Assembly (NCBI RefSeq): GCF_009363755.1
Contig: NZ_CP045417.1
Span: 2,976,001-3,040,000, forward strand
DNA: 64,000 nucleotides
Source of the DNA: Halomonas sp. THAF5a
Lineage (GTDB): Bacteria > Pseudomonadota > Gammaproteobacteria > Pseudomonadales > Halomonadaceae
Reading direction: 5' to 3'
The notes beneath the pieces were generated by a model. That model was given only the letters and a program-made list of their open reading frames with translations, did not search any database and was not told the DNA's origin. Of this stretch, positions 31,044-40,417 are shown in pieces (the first letter of the stretch is position 1; the number at the start of each line of letters is the position of its first letter). The translations under genes were made by a program, and so were the position numbers.

Positions 31044-32186
31044 TCAGCGAGGCGGCAGATACTCCAGGGGATCCTGAGGCTGGCCGTCCTTGCGCACCTC
31101 GAAGTGCAGCCTGACATCCTCGGCATCGCTGTCACCCATGGTGGCGATGACCTCGCCGGCCTCGACCACGTCGTTCTCCTCGACGTGAAGGGCCTGATTG
31201 TGGGCGTAGGCGCTGAGGAACTGGTCGTTATGCTTGAGCAGGATCAGGTTGCCGTAGCCCCTGACACCGCTGCCCGCGTAGACCACGATCCCCGGCCCGG
31301 CTGCCTTGACAGACTGCCCCTTTTGCCCCGCGATATCAATGCCGGCGGTGATGCTGCTGCCCTCGCCGAAGCGTCCCACCACCTCGCCGGGTGCGGGCCA
31401 CTGCCAGGGGACCTCGTCCACCGGGGTGTAGCGCCGCTCGTCGCTCGCCGGAGCGTCGGGCTCGCCGGCCACCGAGGCGCCCTCGTCGGCGGCCGCCGGG
31501 GCCTCGCCGCTCGGCTCGGACGGCGCCTGGGCGGCCTGCTCGGGCTCCTGCTCGGCGGCCGGCTCGGTGCCCTCGGCGGCCACCTGCCGGGACTCGGCAT
31601 CCCGCTCGCGGCGTTCGGCCAGGTCGCGCTCGCTCAGCTCGCCATCCGCCCCGGGGCTGTCGTAGCTGTAGACCGGGCCCGGGCCCTGATCGGCACCCGA
31701 TACGGCATCGGCGCTCTCCATGGCCGTCTGGCTGGGGCCCTGTGACGGATCGTCCTGCTGGCGATCGGCCGAGAGGCGCCGGTTGCGCTCGATGGCGCTC
31801 TCGTCGGGCATCAGCCAGTCGAGGTCCTCGCCGCTGGCCGAGGCCGCGCCGCCGAGGCCGGTGGCCACCACGCCGCCGCCCTGGGACTCGGCCTGGGCGG
31901 ACGCCGCGGCGCCCGCTCCCTCGCCGCCGAGGGTCAGCGTCTGGCCGGGCTCGATGCGGTAGGGCGGGCCGATGCGGTTGAGGCGCGCCAGGTCGCGATA
32001 GTCCATGTCGTGGCGCCAGGCGATGCCATAGAGGGTATCCCCCGCCTCGACGGTGTACTGGGCCGGGCGCGTCTCCGCGCGGGCGGCCGAGAGGTCGCGG
32101 ACCTGGACGGGACCGCTCGCGCCCTGCTGGGCGGCGCAGCCGGCCAGCGCCAGCGCCAGCCCGGAAATCAGAAATACCTTATGCAT
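31044..32186 (-). CDS. nlpD: NlpD-type LysM/M23 lipoprotein, amidase activator
   Basis: The 380-residue lipoprotein has a lipobox LALAGC with Cys17 as the acylated residue, a LysM domain at about 44-88 (YTVEAGDTLYGIAWRHDMDY...PGQTL) and a low-complexity linker of roughly 150 residues rich in Ala/Glu/Ser/Gly. A C-terminal M23 domain follows in which the zinc ligands are incomplete (AGIDIAGQKG instead of an H-x3-D site). Such degenerate domains activate periplasmic amidases during cell separation rather than cleave peptidoglycan. AAGGAGGAAGG precedes the ATG, which lies inside the end of the DUF368 gene (8-base overlap). Confidence 0.9.
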   Translation of the reverse strand: MHKVFLISGLALALAGCAAQQGASGPVQVRDLSAARAETRPAQYTVEAGDTLYGIAWRHDMDYRDLARLNRIGPPYRIEPGQTLTLGGEGAGAAASAQAESQGGGVVATGLGGAASASGEDLDWLMPDESAIERNRRLSADRQQDDPSQGPSQTAMESADAVSGADQGPGPVYSYDSPGADGELSERDLAERRERDAESRQVAAEGTEPAAEQEPEQAAQAPSEPSGEAPAAADEGASVAGEPDAPASDERRYTPVDEVPWQWPAPGEVVGRFGEGSSITAGIDIAGQKGQSVKAAGPGIVVYAGSGVRGYGNLILLKHNDQFLSAYAHNQALHVEENDVVEAGEVIATMGDSDAEDVRLHFEVRKDGQPQDPLEYLPPR

Positions 32187-33183
32187 CGGAGCCTTCCTCC
32201 TTGTCAGCACCTTGTCGGGGGCCGGCGATCGCCGCGCGGCGGGCGACCGGCCGCGCGGCCTCGGCGGAACGGTTGGCCCAGGCGAGCAGCAGCACCAGGG
32301 CGGCACCGGCCAGCATCAGGGCGATCACCGCCAGCAGCTGGGCGGGCTCGCCGGTCAGCTCGGCGAAGTCGGCCGGGGTCAGATAGCGATAGTCGAGGGG
32401 GATCATCTGGCCCTCGGCGCCCAGCTGGTAGCGTACCAGTTCGCGCCACGGCCAGAGTACCGGCAGCGAGCCGATGATGAAGCCGACCAGCAGCTGCAGG
32501 GTCGGGGTATGGTGATGGCGCAACAGCCAGGAGAGCAGCCGCGAGAAGCCGAACAGGCCGACCAGGCAGCCCGCGCCGAACAGCGCCATCAGCCCCATGT
32601 CGAAGCCGCGGATCCCCTCCATCACCGTGCCGTAGAGCCCCATGGTCAGCAGCAGGAAGCTGCCCGAGACCCCGGGCAGCAGCAGCGCGCTGATGGCGAT
32701 GGCGCCCCCCACCACCAGCACCAGGTCGGGATGGCCGAGCCCCGCGACCAGCGGCATCAGCGACGGCAACCCGTGGGCCAGCAGCAGGCCGACGGCCAGC
32801 GGCACCAGATGCCACCAGCGCCAGTCCTCCGGGTGGCGACTGACCACCACGGCGGAGGCCGCCACCAGGCCGAAGAAGAAGCCGTTGAGCAGCAGGGGGT
32901 AGTCGTCGATCAGCCAGACGACCAGGTGCGCCACGCTGAACAGGCTCAGCAGGATCCCGGCCAGCAGCGGCAGCAGGAAGGCCAGGTTGAGGTGCCGCGC
33001 CAGGCGCGCGAGCCCGCCCGTTCGCCACGCCACGAAGGCCCCCGGCCCGAACTGCTTGATGGTGTGGATCAGCTCCTCGTAGATGCCGGTGACGAAGGCG
33101 ATGGTGCCGCCGGAGACGCCGGGGACGGCATCGGCGGCCCCCATGCCCGCGCCCCTGAAGAAGATTCCGAGATGACGCTTCAC
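32179..33183 (-). CDS. DUF368 polyprenyl-phosphate translocase (PopT-type)
   Basis: The 334-residue inner-membrane protein has about nine hydrophobic segments and two copies of the family motif: GAADAVPGVSGGTIAFVTGIYEEL near the N-terminus and ISALLLPGVSGSFLLLTMGLYG in the middle. DUF368 members such as Vibrio cholerae PopT recycle undecaprenyl phosphate across the membrane for envelope synthesis. It starts with GTG at 33183 behind AAGGAG with six-base spacing. It sits inside the pcm-nlpD-rpoS run and overlaps nlpD by eight bases, so it is co-expressed with that stationary-phase cluster. Confidence 0.8.
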   Translation of the reverse strand: MKRHLGIFFRGAGMGAADAVPGVSGGTIAFVTGIYEELIHTIKQFGPGAFVAWRTGGLARLARHLNLAFLLPLLAGILLSLFSVAHLVVWLIDDYPLLLNGFFFGLVAASAVVVSRHPEDWRWWHLVPLAVGLLLAHGLPSLMPLVAGLGHPDLVLVVGGAIAISALLLPGVSGSFLLLTMGLYGTVMEGIRGFDMGLMALFGAGCLVGLFGFSRLLSWLLRHHHTPTLQLLVGFIIGSLPVLWPWRELVRYQLGAEGQMIPLDYRYLTPADFAELTGEPAQLLAVIALMLAGAALVLLLAWANRSAEAARPVARRAAIAGPRQGADKEEGSDA

Positions 33184-33214
33184 AGCCGTCTCCTTTCCAC
33201 GAATGATGCCCTGC

Positions 33215-33883
33215 TCACCGGATGACGCCCTCGAGCAGGGGCACGAAGCGCACCGGCTCCAGCCGCTCGCTGGCGAAGCCGTCGCCGCGCCGGCGCACCC
33301 GGGTCAGCCACTGGCTGCCGTCGGGCTGGGCCAGGGGGGCGATCAGCACCCCCTCCTCGCCGAGCTGGGCGAGCAGCGGGCCGGGCAGCTCGCTGGCGCA
33401 GGCGGTCAGCAGGATGACGTCGAAGGGCGCCTCCTCCGACCAGCCGTGACCGCCATCGGCCAGGCGCAGCCGCACGTTGCTCGCCTCGAGCCCGCGCAGC
33501 CGCTCGGCGGCGCGGCGCTGCAGGGCATTGATCCGCTCCACGGACCAGAGTTCCGCGACCAGCCGCGACAGCACCAGGGTCTGGTAGCCGGAGCCGGTGC
33601 CGACCTCCAGCACCCGCGACGGCGCCTCCTGGATCACGAGCTCGGTCATCCGCGCCACCATCCAGGGCTGGGAGAGGGTCTGGCCGTGACCGATGGGCAG
33701 CGAGGAGTCCTCGTAGGCGCGGTGCGACAGCGCCTCGTCGAGGAAGAGGTGGCGCGGCTCTCGGGCCATGACCTCCAGCACGCGGCGGTCGCGCACCCCC
33801 TGGTTGGCCAGGCGGCGCACCATGCGATCGCGGGTGCGCTGCGATGTCATGCCGACACCGCGCAGCAGTTCAGATGAGGGCAT
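33215..33883 (-). CDS. pcm: Protein-L-isoaspartate O-methyltransferase
   Basis: The 222-residue SAM-dependent enzyme repairs isoaspartyl residues in aged proteins. It has the active-site segment [18 protein letters not shown] and the SAM motif [18 protein letters not shown]. The ATG at 33883 overlaps the 3' end of surE by 14 bases, with AGGA upstream inside surE; ATG 33850 is a shorter alternative. The surE-pcm pairing is the usual proteobacterial order. Confidence 0.92.
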   Translation of the reverse strand: MPSSELLRGVGMTSQRTRDRMVRRLANQGVRDRRVLEVMAREPRHLFLDEALSHRAYEDSSLPIGHGQTLSQPWMVARMTELVIQEAPSRVLEVGTGSGYQTLVLSRLVAELWSVERINALQRRAAERLRGLEASNVRLRLADGGHGWSEEAPFDVILLTACASELPGPLLAQLGEEGVLIAPLAQPDGSQWLTRVRRRGDGFASERLEPVRFVPLLEGVIR

Positions 33884-34616
33884 CCAGCCAGTCCTGCACG
33901 TCGTCGCGCGCTGCATGCCGGGTCAGGTCGGTCTGCAGCGGCGTGATGGAAACATAGCCCGCCTCGACGGCGGCGAAGTCGGTGTCCGGGCCGTCGTCGG
34001 CGTTCTCGCCCGCGGCGGCGATCCAGTAGCGCAGCCGACCGCGGGGATCGCGCACCTCGAGGGGGCGGGCCGCCGGGCCGCGATGGCCCATGCGGGTGAC
34101 TCGGAAGCCGCGCAGCTCCTCCCAGGGCAGGTCCGGCACGTTGACGTTGAGCAGGCTGCGCGGCGGCAGCGAGAGCCGGTCCGCCGCCCCCACCAGGCTC
34201 GCCGCGACCCGCCCGGCGGTCGCGAAGTGGCGCGAGCCGACCAGCGACATGGCGATGGCCGCCGTGCCCAGGGTGCGCCCTTCCATGGCGGCCGCCACGG
34301 TGCCGGAATAGAGCACGTCGTCGCCCAGGTTGCCGCCGTGGTTGATGCCCGAGATCACGAGGTCCGGCCGCTCGTCCCAGACGCCGTTGACGCCCAAGTA
34401 GACGCAGTCCGCCGGGGTGCCGTCGACGCTGTAGAAGCCGTTGTCGAGGGACGACAGCGACAGCGGCCGACTCAGGGTGAGCGAGTTGCTCGCCCCGCTC
34501 TTGTCGCGGTCGGGCGCCACCACCCGCAGCCTGGCGTAGGGCAGCAGGGCATCATAGAGGGCGCGCAGCCCCGGCGCATGAACGCCATCGTCGTTGGAAA
34601 GCAGCAGTCGGCGCAT
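33870..34616 (-). CDS. surE: 5'/3'-nucleotidase SurE
   Basis: The 248-residue phosphatase acts on nucleoside monophosphates and short polyphosphate. Metal ligands are visible: Asp9-Asp10 in [12 protein letters not shown], Ser in [12 protein letters not shown] and Asn in [13 protein letters not shown]. It starts at ATG 34616, where TGATG makes its start share one base with the truD stop. Survival function in stationary phase fits the downstream pcm and rpoS. Confidence 0.93.
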   Translation of the reverse strand: MRRLLLSNDDGVHAPGLRALYDALLPYARLRVVAPDRDKSGASNSLTLSRPLSLSSLDNGFYSVDGTPADCVYLGVNGVWDERPDLVISGINHGGNLGDDVLYSGTVAAAMEGRTLGTAAIAMSLVGSRHFATAGRVAASLVGAADRLSLPPRSLLNVNVPDLPWEELRGFRVTRMGHRGPAARPLEVRDPRGRLRYWIAAAGENADDGPDTDFAAVEAGYVSITPLQTDLTRHAARDDVQDWLDALI

Positions 34617-35731
34617 CAGGAGCTCCTGTCGGGGGACGCGGGATCGAGAGTCGGATGGGCGATCAGCTCGCGCAGCACGGCGGTGGCGAAGGCCCCCCGG
34701 GGCAGGCTGAACGAGAGCCACAGGGCGCCGTCGCAGCGGGCGAGCGACGGCTCGCCGAGACGCAGTCGCAGCGCCCGGCGCCCCAGGCGCACCCCGGCCC
34801 GCTCGAGGCCGTCGCAGAGATGCGGATAGCGCGCCATGACGGCGGCCTCCCGCGCACCCGCCTCGCCGGCGGCCCGGGAGTCGCCCGAGCCCCACAGCGC
34901 GCCGGCCGGGTGCAGGTCGAGGCGCGCGGCCCGCTCGCGTAGCTCGACGAGCCCCTCGGCCTCCTCCGGCGCGACGCCGAACTGGCTGGCGCTGCCGTCG
35001 AGCATCACCACCTCGCCGGGCAGCGGGGTCGCCCAGCTGCCGTCGCGGATCCGCGCGGCGAGCAGCTCGTTGAACAGGAAGCTGCGCGCCGCCGAGAGCA
35101 GCATGCCGTCGCGATCGTCGCGCTTGCGCCAGCCACGCGCCAGCACGCCCCGAGCGCGCTGCAGGTTGCGCCCGTGGGGGCCGAAGCGCTGGGGGCCGAA
35201 GTAGTTGGCGACCCCCTCCTGGCAGAGCCGCGCCCAGCGCGCCTCGAGGCCGGGGTCCTCGACCGCCGCGCCGGTGAGGCGCAGCGAGAAGCGGTTGGCG
35301 CGATGCACGCCGCGCTTGAGCTTGCGGGGATGGCGGGCCTGCTCGAGCACGTGGATGCCGCGCCCGGCGAGCCGCTCGACGAGCCCCTCGGGGGCCTCGC
35401 GGCCCGGCAGCTGCACCGAGAGCCACTGGCGGGTCACCGCCACGCGATCCTTCATGCCGGCATAGCCGACCGCCCGGGGGGAGGCCTCGCAGAGCCGCGC
35501 CAGCTCGCGCACCGCCATGGCGGTGGTCAGGTCGCGCTTCTCGACAAACAGCCACAGGTGCTCGCCCTCCCCCTCCGGGGCGAAGTCGAGGACCTCCTCG
35601 ACCCTGAAGTCCTCGGGCGCGGCGCGGTAGTCGCCGGCCGGCGGCGGGCCGAGGGCGTCGTCCAGCACCCGCGGCCAGGCCAGCGGCCAGTCGATGGCGT
35701 CCTGGGCGTGCGTCGCCGTGGCCTCATGCAT
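34616..35731 (-). CDS. truD: tRNA pseudouridine(13) synthase
   Basis: The 371-residue enzyme converts U13 in tRNA-Glu to pseudouridine. The catalytic Asp is Asp95 in [18 protein letters not shown]. Other signatures are [10 protein letters not shown] and [19 protein letters not shown]. It is somewhat longer than the E. coli protein. The start lies inside ispF (8-base overlap), consistent with a compact operon. Confidence 0.93.
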   Translation of the reverse strand: MHEATATHAQDAIDWPLAWPRVLDDALGPPPAGDYRAAPEDFRVEEVLDFAPEGEGEHLWLFVEKRDLTTAMAVRELARLCEASPRAVGYAGMKDRVAVTRQWLSVQLPGREAPEGLVERLAGRGIHVLEQARHPRKLKRGVHRANRFSLRLTGAAVEDPGLEARWARLCQEGVANYFGPQRFGPHGRNLQRARGVLARGWRKRDDRDGMLLSAARSFLFNELLAARIRDGSWATPLPGEVVMLDGSASQFGVAPEEAEGLVELRERAARLDLHPAGALWGSGDSRAAGEAGAREAAVMARYPHLCDGLERAGVRLGRRALRLRLGEPSLARCDGALWLSFSLPRGAFATAVLRELIAHPTLDPASPDRSS

Positions 35732-36218
35732 CGGCGCCGGCCCCCTCGCGCATCAGCAGCACCACCGCCTCGGCGGCGATGCCCTCGCCGCGGCCGGTGA
35801 AGCCGAGCCGCTCGGTGGTGGTGGCCTTGACGTTGACCGCCGCGGCCGCGACGCCGAGGTCCTCGGCGATGCGTTCGGCCATGGTGGCGACATGGGGGGC
35901 GAGCTTCGGCGCCTGGGCGAGCACCGTGGCGTCCAGGTTGCCGACCCGGTAGCCGGCCTCCCGGGCGAGGCCCGCCACATGGCGCAGCAGCGCCCGACTG
36001 TCGGCGCCGGCCCAGGCCGGGTCGGTGTCGGGGAAGTGGCGGCCGATGTCGCCGAGGCCGCAGGCGCCGAGCAGGGCGTCGCAGACCGCGTGCAGCAGCA
36101 CGTCGCCGTCGGAGTGGGCCACGAAGCCGTGGTCGAAGGGCACGGCGACGCCGCCGATCATCAGGTGGTCGCCCTCGCCGAAGCGATGGACGTCGAAGCC
36201 ATGGCCGATTCGCATCAT
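35724..36218 (-). CDS. ispF: 2-C-methyl-D-erythritol 2,4-cyclodiphosphate synthase
   Basis: The 164-residue enzyme of the MEP isoprenoid pathway forms the cyclic diphosphate from CDP-ME 2-phosphate. Zinc ligands are Asp9, His11 (GHGFDVHRF) and His43 ([16 protein letters not shown]), and [20 protein letters not shown] closes the active site. Its start overlaps the ispD stop in ATGA; a second ATG follows at once, so either could be used. Confidence 0.95.
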   Translation of the reverse strand: MMRIGHGFDVHRFGEGDHLMIGGVAVPFDHGFVAHSDGDVLLHAVCDALLGACGLGDIGRHFPDTDPAWAGADSRALLRHVAGLAREAGYRVGNLDATVLAQAPKLAPHVATMAERIAEDLGVAAAAVNVKATTTERLGFTGRGEGIAAEAVVLLMREGAGADA

Positions 36219-36967
36219 GCGCTGTCTGCCCCCGCCGGGGGCACCTCGGGTGTCGATGAGGCGTCCTGGGCGGCCTGCCGCTGGGCCAGCAACACCAGCT
36301 CGGCCAGGGCCAGGTCCTCGGGATGAGTGATCTTGAGATTGTCGCGCCGTCCGGCGACCAGCCGCGGCGCCTGTCCGGCGGCCTCCACCGCCGAGGCCTC
36401 ATCGGTGACGCGAGCGCCCCCGGCGAGGGCGTCATGGAGAGCCCGGCGCAGCGGACCGAAGCGGAAGCCCTGGGGGGTGAAGGCGTGCCAGAGCCCCTCC
36501 CGGGACTCGGTGGCGGCCACCCGCCCGGCGCCGTCGTCGCGCTTCATGGTATCGGCGACCGGCGCGGCCAGAAGCCCCCCCACGGGGTCGTCGGCCAGGG
36601 CGGCCACCAGGCGCTCGAGGTCCTCCACAGTGACGCAGGGCCGGGCCACGTCGTGGACCAGCACCAGGTCGTCGTCCGCGGCGTCCGGGGCGATGGCCGC
36701 CAGGGCCGCGATCACCGAGTCGACCCGCTCGGCGCCGCCGGGCGTTCGGCGCCAGTCGGCGAAGGGCACCCAGGCGGGGTCGAAGTGGGCGTCGTCCGGG
36801 TCCAGGCAGAGGCAGAGCCGCGCCTCGGGCAGGGCCTCGTGGAGCCGCGCCAGGGTACAGGCCAGCACCGGGCGGCCGGCCAGCGTGAGGTACTGCTTGG
36901 GGCGGTCGGCGCCCATCCGGCGTCCCTGCCCCGCCGCGGGCACCACGAGCCATGGTCGGTCGCTCAC
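36215..36967 (-). CDS. ispD: 2-C-methyl-D-erythritol 4-phosphate cytidylyltransferase
   Basis: The 250-residue enzyme attaches CMP to methylerythritol phosphate, upstream of ispF in the same pathway. The nucleotide-binding loop is [19 protein letters not shown], followed by [11 protein letters not shown] and the C-terminal [16 protein letters not shown]. It begins with GTG at 36967, forming a GTGA overlap with the ftsB stop. No ATG is available near the conserved N-terminus. Confidence 0.93.
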   Translation of the reverse strand: MSDRPWLVVPAAGQGRRMGADRPKQYLTLAGRPVLACTLARLHEALPEARLCLCLDPDDAHFDPAWVPFADWRRTPGGAERVDSVIAALAAIAPDAADDDLVLVHDVARPCVTVEDLERLVAALADDPVGGLLAAPVADTMKRDDGAGRVAATESREGLWHAFTPQGFRFGPLRRALHDALAGGARVTDEASAVEAAGQAPRLVAGRRDNLKITHPEDLALAELVLLAQRQAAQDASSTPEVPPAGADSA

Positions 36968-37314
36968 GGGCGCCCCTCCGTGCCCGGCGCCGGCAGGCCG
37001 ATCAGCCCGGCGTTGACCGCCTGGCCGCTGGCCTCCACCGCCACGCCGGGCACCCAGAAGAACTGCTCGTCGCTTCTCACCATGCCGATATCGCTGCGCG
37101 CCCGCTCCTCGATGGCGTCCAGCCCGGTCTTGAGGTCGACGACCTCGGCGGCGAGACGGGCGTTGCGGTCGCGCAGCGGCTGGTTCTCGGCCTCCAGGGC
37201 CGCGACGCGCGCGCGCACCTCGGCGAGCTCGCGAAGACCGCCCTCGCCGAGCCACAGGCGAAACTGCAGCAGGGCGATCAGCAGGGTGAGCACGATGGCC
37301 AGCCACTTCAACAT
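36964..37314 (-). CDS. ftsB: Cell division protein FtsB
   Basis: The 116-residue bitopic divisome protein has a short cytoplasmic tip, a membrane helix at about 2-22 (LKWLAIVLTLLIALLQFRLWL), then a periplasmic coiled coil (LAEVRARVAALEAENQPLRDRN). The conserved RSDIGMVRSDEQFFWV segment docks FtsL/FtsQ. It lies directly upstream of ispD as in most gammaproteobacteria. The usual eno gene is not next upstream; the Fap cluster is. Confidence 0.92.
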   Translation of the reverse strand: MLKWLAIVLTLLIALLQFRLWLGEGGLRELAEVRARVAALEAENQPLRDRNARLAAEVVDLKTGLDAIEERARSDIGMVRSDEQFFWVPGVAVEASGQAVNAGLIGLPAPGTEGRP

Positions 37315-37503
37315 GCGGGAGCATCCGTCACGAGGGGATCAATGGCGGCATTATGCCATCTTGTGGTGCAAAGCGGCGAGGCGAGAGCGCGACACGATAG
37401 CGGCCATGCCCCGAGGAGGCGACGCGGCGCCGTGGGCATCGACCGCAATGCCCTCCTCCTCACGCGCGGAAAGGCCATGAAAAGGAGGGAAGCATACAGG
37501 AAA

Positions 37504-38610
37504 TTACATTTGGAAGGGCAGCCTGAAATCCAGGGTGAGGTCGGGCGCATCATCCGTCATCCCGACGCCCACGTTGGTCACGATAGACGTCGAATCCGTG
37601 AGGCCATAGGTGGCGCCGAAGTTGACGGACGCCGCGTTGGCGCCGCTGCCGATCACTTCCTGCTCCCGACCGCCGGAGGTGATTTTCGTTTCGAAGGAGT
37701 GCTGATGCGACAGCGACATGGAGAGGCTGAAACGCTGATTCAGAGCGAAGGCCGTGCCGAAGCCCATGCTGATGGTGTCGCCAAGATTCACGTCGCCGGG
37801 CACGGCTTCCTCACCCGAGCTGATATCGTCGAAGCTGCGCTCGATGTTATGGGTGTATCCCACGTTGGCAAAGATAATCGCCGGATCGACGGTTTTCAGA
37901 AACGACAGCCCCGTGCTCACTCCCCACACGCCGTTGCCCGAGGGCAGATCCTTCGGCACGGTGAGGTTCTCCAGCTCACCGTCTCCACGGTCTATCGTGG
38001 TGGTGCGGATGTCGTAGGGGTGCTTGCCGGTGGGCGCCCGAACGGACAGGTTCCAGACGACATCGGGACGCACCTCGGCCTCTGGCAGCACACGGTAGTA
38101 GAGTCCGGCGCTGACGTCTCCCAGACGCCCCTGTTCGACGGTGGCATCGACCGGGGCGTCAGGGTTCCCCCCCGCGCCGCCCGTTTCGTAACGGCTGTTG
38201 CGGTAGACATAGGGGATGGAGAGCTCCACCTCCAGGCGATCCGTGATGCCGTAGCGCGCGGTCACGTCGAAAGTCGTCGTATGACTCTCGACGTTATCGA
38301 CGCTGATGTTGCCCAGAAAGATGGCATCGAGGGCGAGGAAACCGCTCAGCCCCAACTCGCTACGGTCCGAATAGGAGTAGCTAATGCCGGGCTCGATCGT
38401 CAGGCGCCGGGAAAAGAGCGCGTGCTCCTCACGTAGGACGTCTTTCACGCTCTGGCTGGGCTGCGCCTCGCGAATGCGCTCGTCATTAGCGCCTCCCTGC
38501 GCCACGGCGAGTGGCGAGATAAAAGCGGCGAGCAGCAGCAGCGCCGAGCCGCGGCACGCGGCGCTTTGCAAGTTGTTGTAAACCCTATTGTAAACATTAT
38601 TATCCGGCAT
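37504..38610 (-). CDS. fapF: FapF-like outer-membrane amyloid export barrel
   Basis: The 368-residue protein has a signal peptide (1-37, ending LAVA), a short N-terminal helix region (SQSVKDVLREEHALFSRRL) and then a beta-barrel with alternating strands from LTIEPGISYSYSDRSEL to the terminal DLTLDFRLPFQM. The family was once labelled phenol-degradation MetA-like. FapF in Pseudomonas is a trimeric barrel with a helical plug that secretes FapC, and the LREEHALF and SYSDR elements fit it. It is last in a fapABCDEF-ordered cluster, separated from fapE by 181 bases containing a terminator. AGGGGAG precedes the ATG. Confidence 0.85.
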   Translation of the reverse strand: MPDNNVYNRVYNNLQSAACRGSALLLLAAFISPLAVAQGGANDERIREAQPSQSVKDVLREEHALFSRRLTIEPGISYSYSDRSELGLSGFLALDAIFLGNISVDNVESHTTTFDVTARYGITDRLEVELSIPYVYRNSRYETGGAGGNPDAPVDATVEQGRLGDVSAGLYYRVLPEAEVRPDVVWNLSVRAPTGKHPYDIRTTTIDRGDGELENLTVPKDLPSGNGVWGVSTGLSFLKTVDPAIIFANVGYTHNIERSFDDISSGEEAVPGDVNLGDTISMGFGTAFALNQRFSLSMSLSHQHSFETKITSGGREQEVIGSGANAASVNFGATYGLTDSTSIVTNVGVGMTDDAPDLTLDFRLPFQM

Positions 38611-38733
38611 CGTTAACTCCCCTGAGTGCATGAACCCGGTAAGGCGCATCTTGCCCGTCGAGCCGTGAAAAGAAAAGGTGAGGCGGCGCGTCACGCTGCA
38701 TCAGGGAAGCCAGCCGATCCGAACGGACCGGAC

Positions 38734-38763
38734 AATAAGAAAAAAGGCCGAGTAAAATCGGCC
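38734..38763 (-). terminator. Rho-independent terminator between fapE and fapF
   Basis: On the minus strand GGCCGA-TTTTAC-TCGGCC forms a 6-bp stem with a 6-base loop (38746-38763) followed by TTTTTTCTTATT. It lies 29 bases past the fapE stop and 124 bases ahead of fapF, so it would limit read-through into the barrel gene. Confidence 0.8.
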
Positions 38764-38791
38764 ATTTGGATTCGTAACGTCGGTAAACGCG

Positions 38792-39607
38792 TTACTGGAT
38801 GCGCTCGAGCACGCGGATGGATTCCAGCATGCGCTGCATGTCCTGCCGGCTCGTGGCGCCGGTGGCCTCGCCCAGCTGAATACGCAGCCGTGTCATGTTG
38901 CGGACCTGCTGCCGGTTGCTGGAGAGCTGAATGGACTGACGCAGCCCGCGACGCGAGACGATCTCCTGGCGCGCCAGGCCCGCCCCCGGCAGGTCAAGCG
39001 TCATGCCCAGACGGCCGGATTGCCGGTCGATCGACACCTGGGCGCCGCCCGGCGTCGTCATCCCGAGCGCGTTGTTGGCCGCCGGCATCTCGCCACGGCC
39101 CACCTCATGGCCGACGTCGATCCAGAAGGCGTTGTTGGCGCTGTTGAAGTCGCCGCCGGCCTGAACCAGCTGCACGACCCCCGTGCCGTTGGCAGTGCCC
39201 CCGTCGATCACGGCTCCCTGCCCCACCGTCGACTGCCGATAGGCCGCATACTCTTCCGGGGTGGTCGCAGTGATGTGGGAGGAGAAGGTCGGCGACGGCT
39301 GACCGCTGGCCATGTCAAACCCCAGGTTGGCCCGGGCGTGGACCTTCTCCCCCGCGGCCGTGCTCCAGTCCATGGACATCTCCACGCCGAAGAACAGCAC
39401 CTCGCGGCTGTTGACGGCCTTGCCCCGCAGCTGGGCGAGCTCATGATCGGACAGCTGACGGCTGTGCTGGAAGACCGGACTGCTGAAATCGGTCGCCACC
39501 GTGGCCGCTCGCGCCGCCAGGGGAGCAGAGAGCACCAGCGATGCGCCGATCAGCGAGACGCCGAACGTTCCGCGACACCGCCACCATTGGCTTTTCAAGC
39601 GGTTCAT
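38792..39607 (-). CDS. fapE: FapE-like accessory protein of the amyloid system
   Basis: The 271-residue secreted protein has a signal peptide through about residue 35 (VLSAPLAARA). The early mature part carries LSDHELAQLRGK (52-63) followed by VLFFGVEMSMDW (70-81), then a Gly/Asn-rich middle and an Arg/Gln-rich C-terminus. The assignment rests on position between the C39 protease and the barrel and on similarity of the early block to Fap accessory proteins. In Pseudomonas, FapE is a minor fibre-associated component. GAGGGG precedes the ATG at 39607. Confidence 0.7.
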   Translation of the reverse strand: MNRLKSQWWRCRGTFGVSLIGASLVLSAPLAARAATVATDFSSPVFQHSRQLSDHELAQLRGKAVNSREVLFFGVEMSMDWSTAAGEKVHARANLGFDMASGQPSPTFSSHITATTPEEYAAYRQSTVGQGAVIDGGTANGTGVVQLVQAGGDFNSANNAFWIDVGHEVGRGEMPAANNALGMTTPGGAQVSIDRQSGRLGMTLDLPGAGLARQEIVSRRGLRQSIQLSSNRQQVRNMTRLRIQLGEATGATSRQDMQRMLESIRVLERIQ

Positions 39608-39639
39608 GACTTGCCCCTCGTGTGTAGCCTTGCGAATCT

Positions 39640-40347
39640 TCAGAACACTTCGGCATGACGAAACCCGAAATCCAGCAGCCGCTGTTTCGGGACCGGTGAG
39701 AAGACGTCGGCCAGCCGGCGCGCCGTCAGCGGCTGCTCCGGGTCCAGCAGCACCGTGTGGGTGTCGAAATTCTCGCCCACCACGGCGAAGATGATGTTGT
39801 TCCAGGCCGCGAGGAACTCATCCCGCGGCATGACCTTGTTACCCAGCGCCGGGTCGCCGATATAGACCCGATCGCCGGCCACCTTCTTCATCACCACAAA
39901 GTGCTGATAACCGTCCAGGTCCAGCAGGACGATGACGGGAATCGAGACTGTATCCAGGGCGGGCTCGTCGATCCTGTAGCCGCGGCCGCGCAGGCCGACG
40001 GTCTGGACGTAGTTGTTGAGATCGAGCAGCGAGAAGCCCAACTTCCTCGCCTGGTCGGCGTCGGCGATCTCGAACATGCCCTCGAGCACCGCCGCCTCGG
40101 TCACCTCGGAACGCCCGTAGGCGTACTTCAGGATGGTCGCCAGGGAGGCGGCGCCGCAGGAGAAGTCGGTCTCCTGGGCCACCAGGTTCGCGAAGCGACG
40201 CTCCTGAATGCTCTGCACCGGCTTGACGACGCTCGTCCCGGGCACGACGTTGCCCAACCGCACAGGCGCGGCCTCGGCCACGAGGGCGCCGGTGGTCATA
40301 AAGGCTGCCGTCAGCAGCCCCGTGAGGGTGGTGTGTAGCCCTGGCAT
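39640..40347 (-). CDS. fapD: FapD-like periplasmic C39-family cysteine protease
   Basis: The 235-residue protein has a signal peptide (1-27, ALVAEA) and one C39 peptidase domain. Catalytic residues are in place: Gln58 and Cys64 in AQETDFSCGAASLATIL, His149 in GYQHFVVMKKV and Asp165 in YIGDPALG. Unlike bacteriocin exporters it is not fused to an ABC transporter, matching FapD, which is required for amyloid secretion in Pseudomonas. Its natural cleavage sites are unsettled. The ATG at 40347 follows a GGGGG ribosome site, 70 bases after fapC. Confidence 0.85.
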   Translation of the reverse strand: MPGLHTTLTGLLTAAFMTTGALVAEAAPVRLGNVVPGTSVVKPVQSIQERRFANLVAQETDFSCGAASLATILKYAYGRSEVTEAAVLEGMFEIADADQARKLGFSLLDLNNYVQTVGLRGRGYRIDEPALDTVSIPVIVLLDLDGYQHFVVMKKVAGDRVYIGDPALGNKVMPRDEFLAAWNNIIFAVVGENFDTHTVLLDPEQPLTARRLADVFSPVPKQRLLDFGFRHAEVF

Positions 40348-40417
40348 CGTGATCCCCCTGCCGAAGCGGAAATACCCGGCCCGCCAGGGGCGGACCGGGT
40401 AGGGCCGTGGCATCGGC

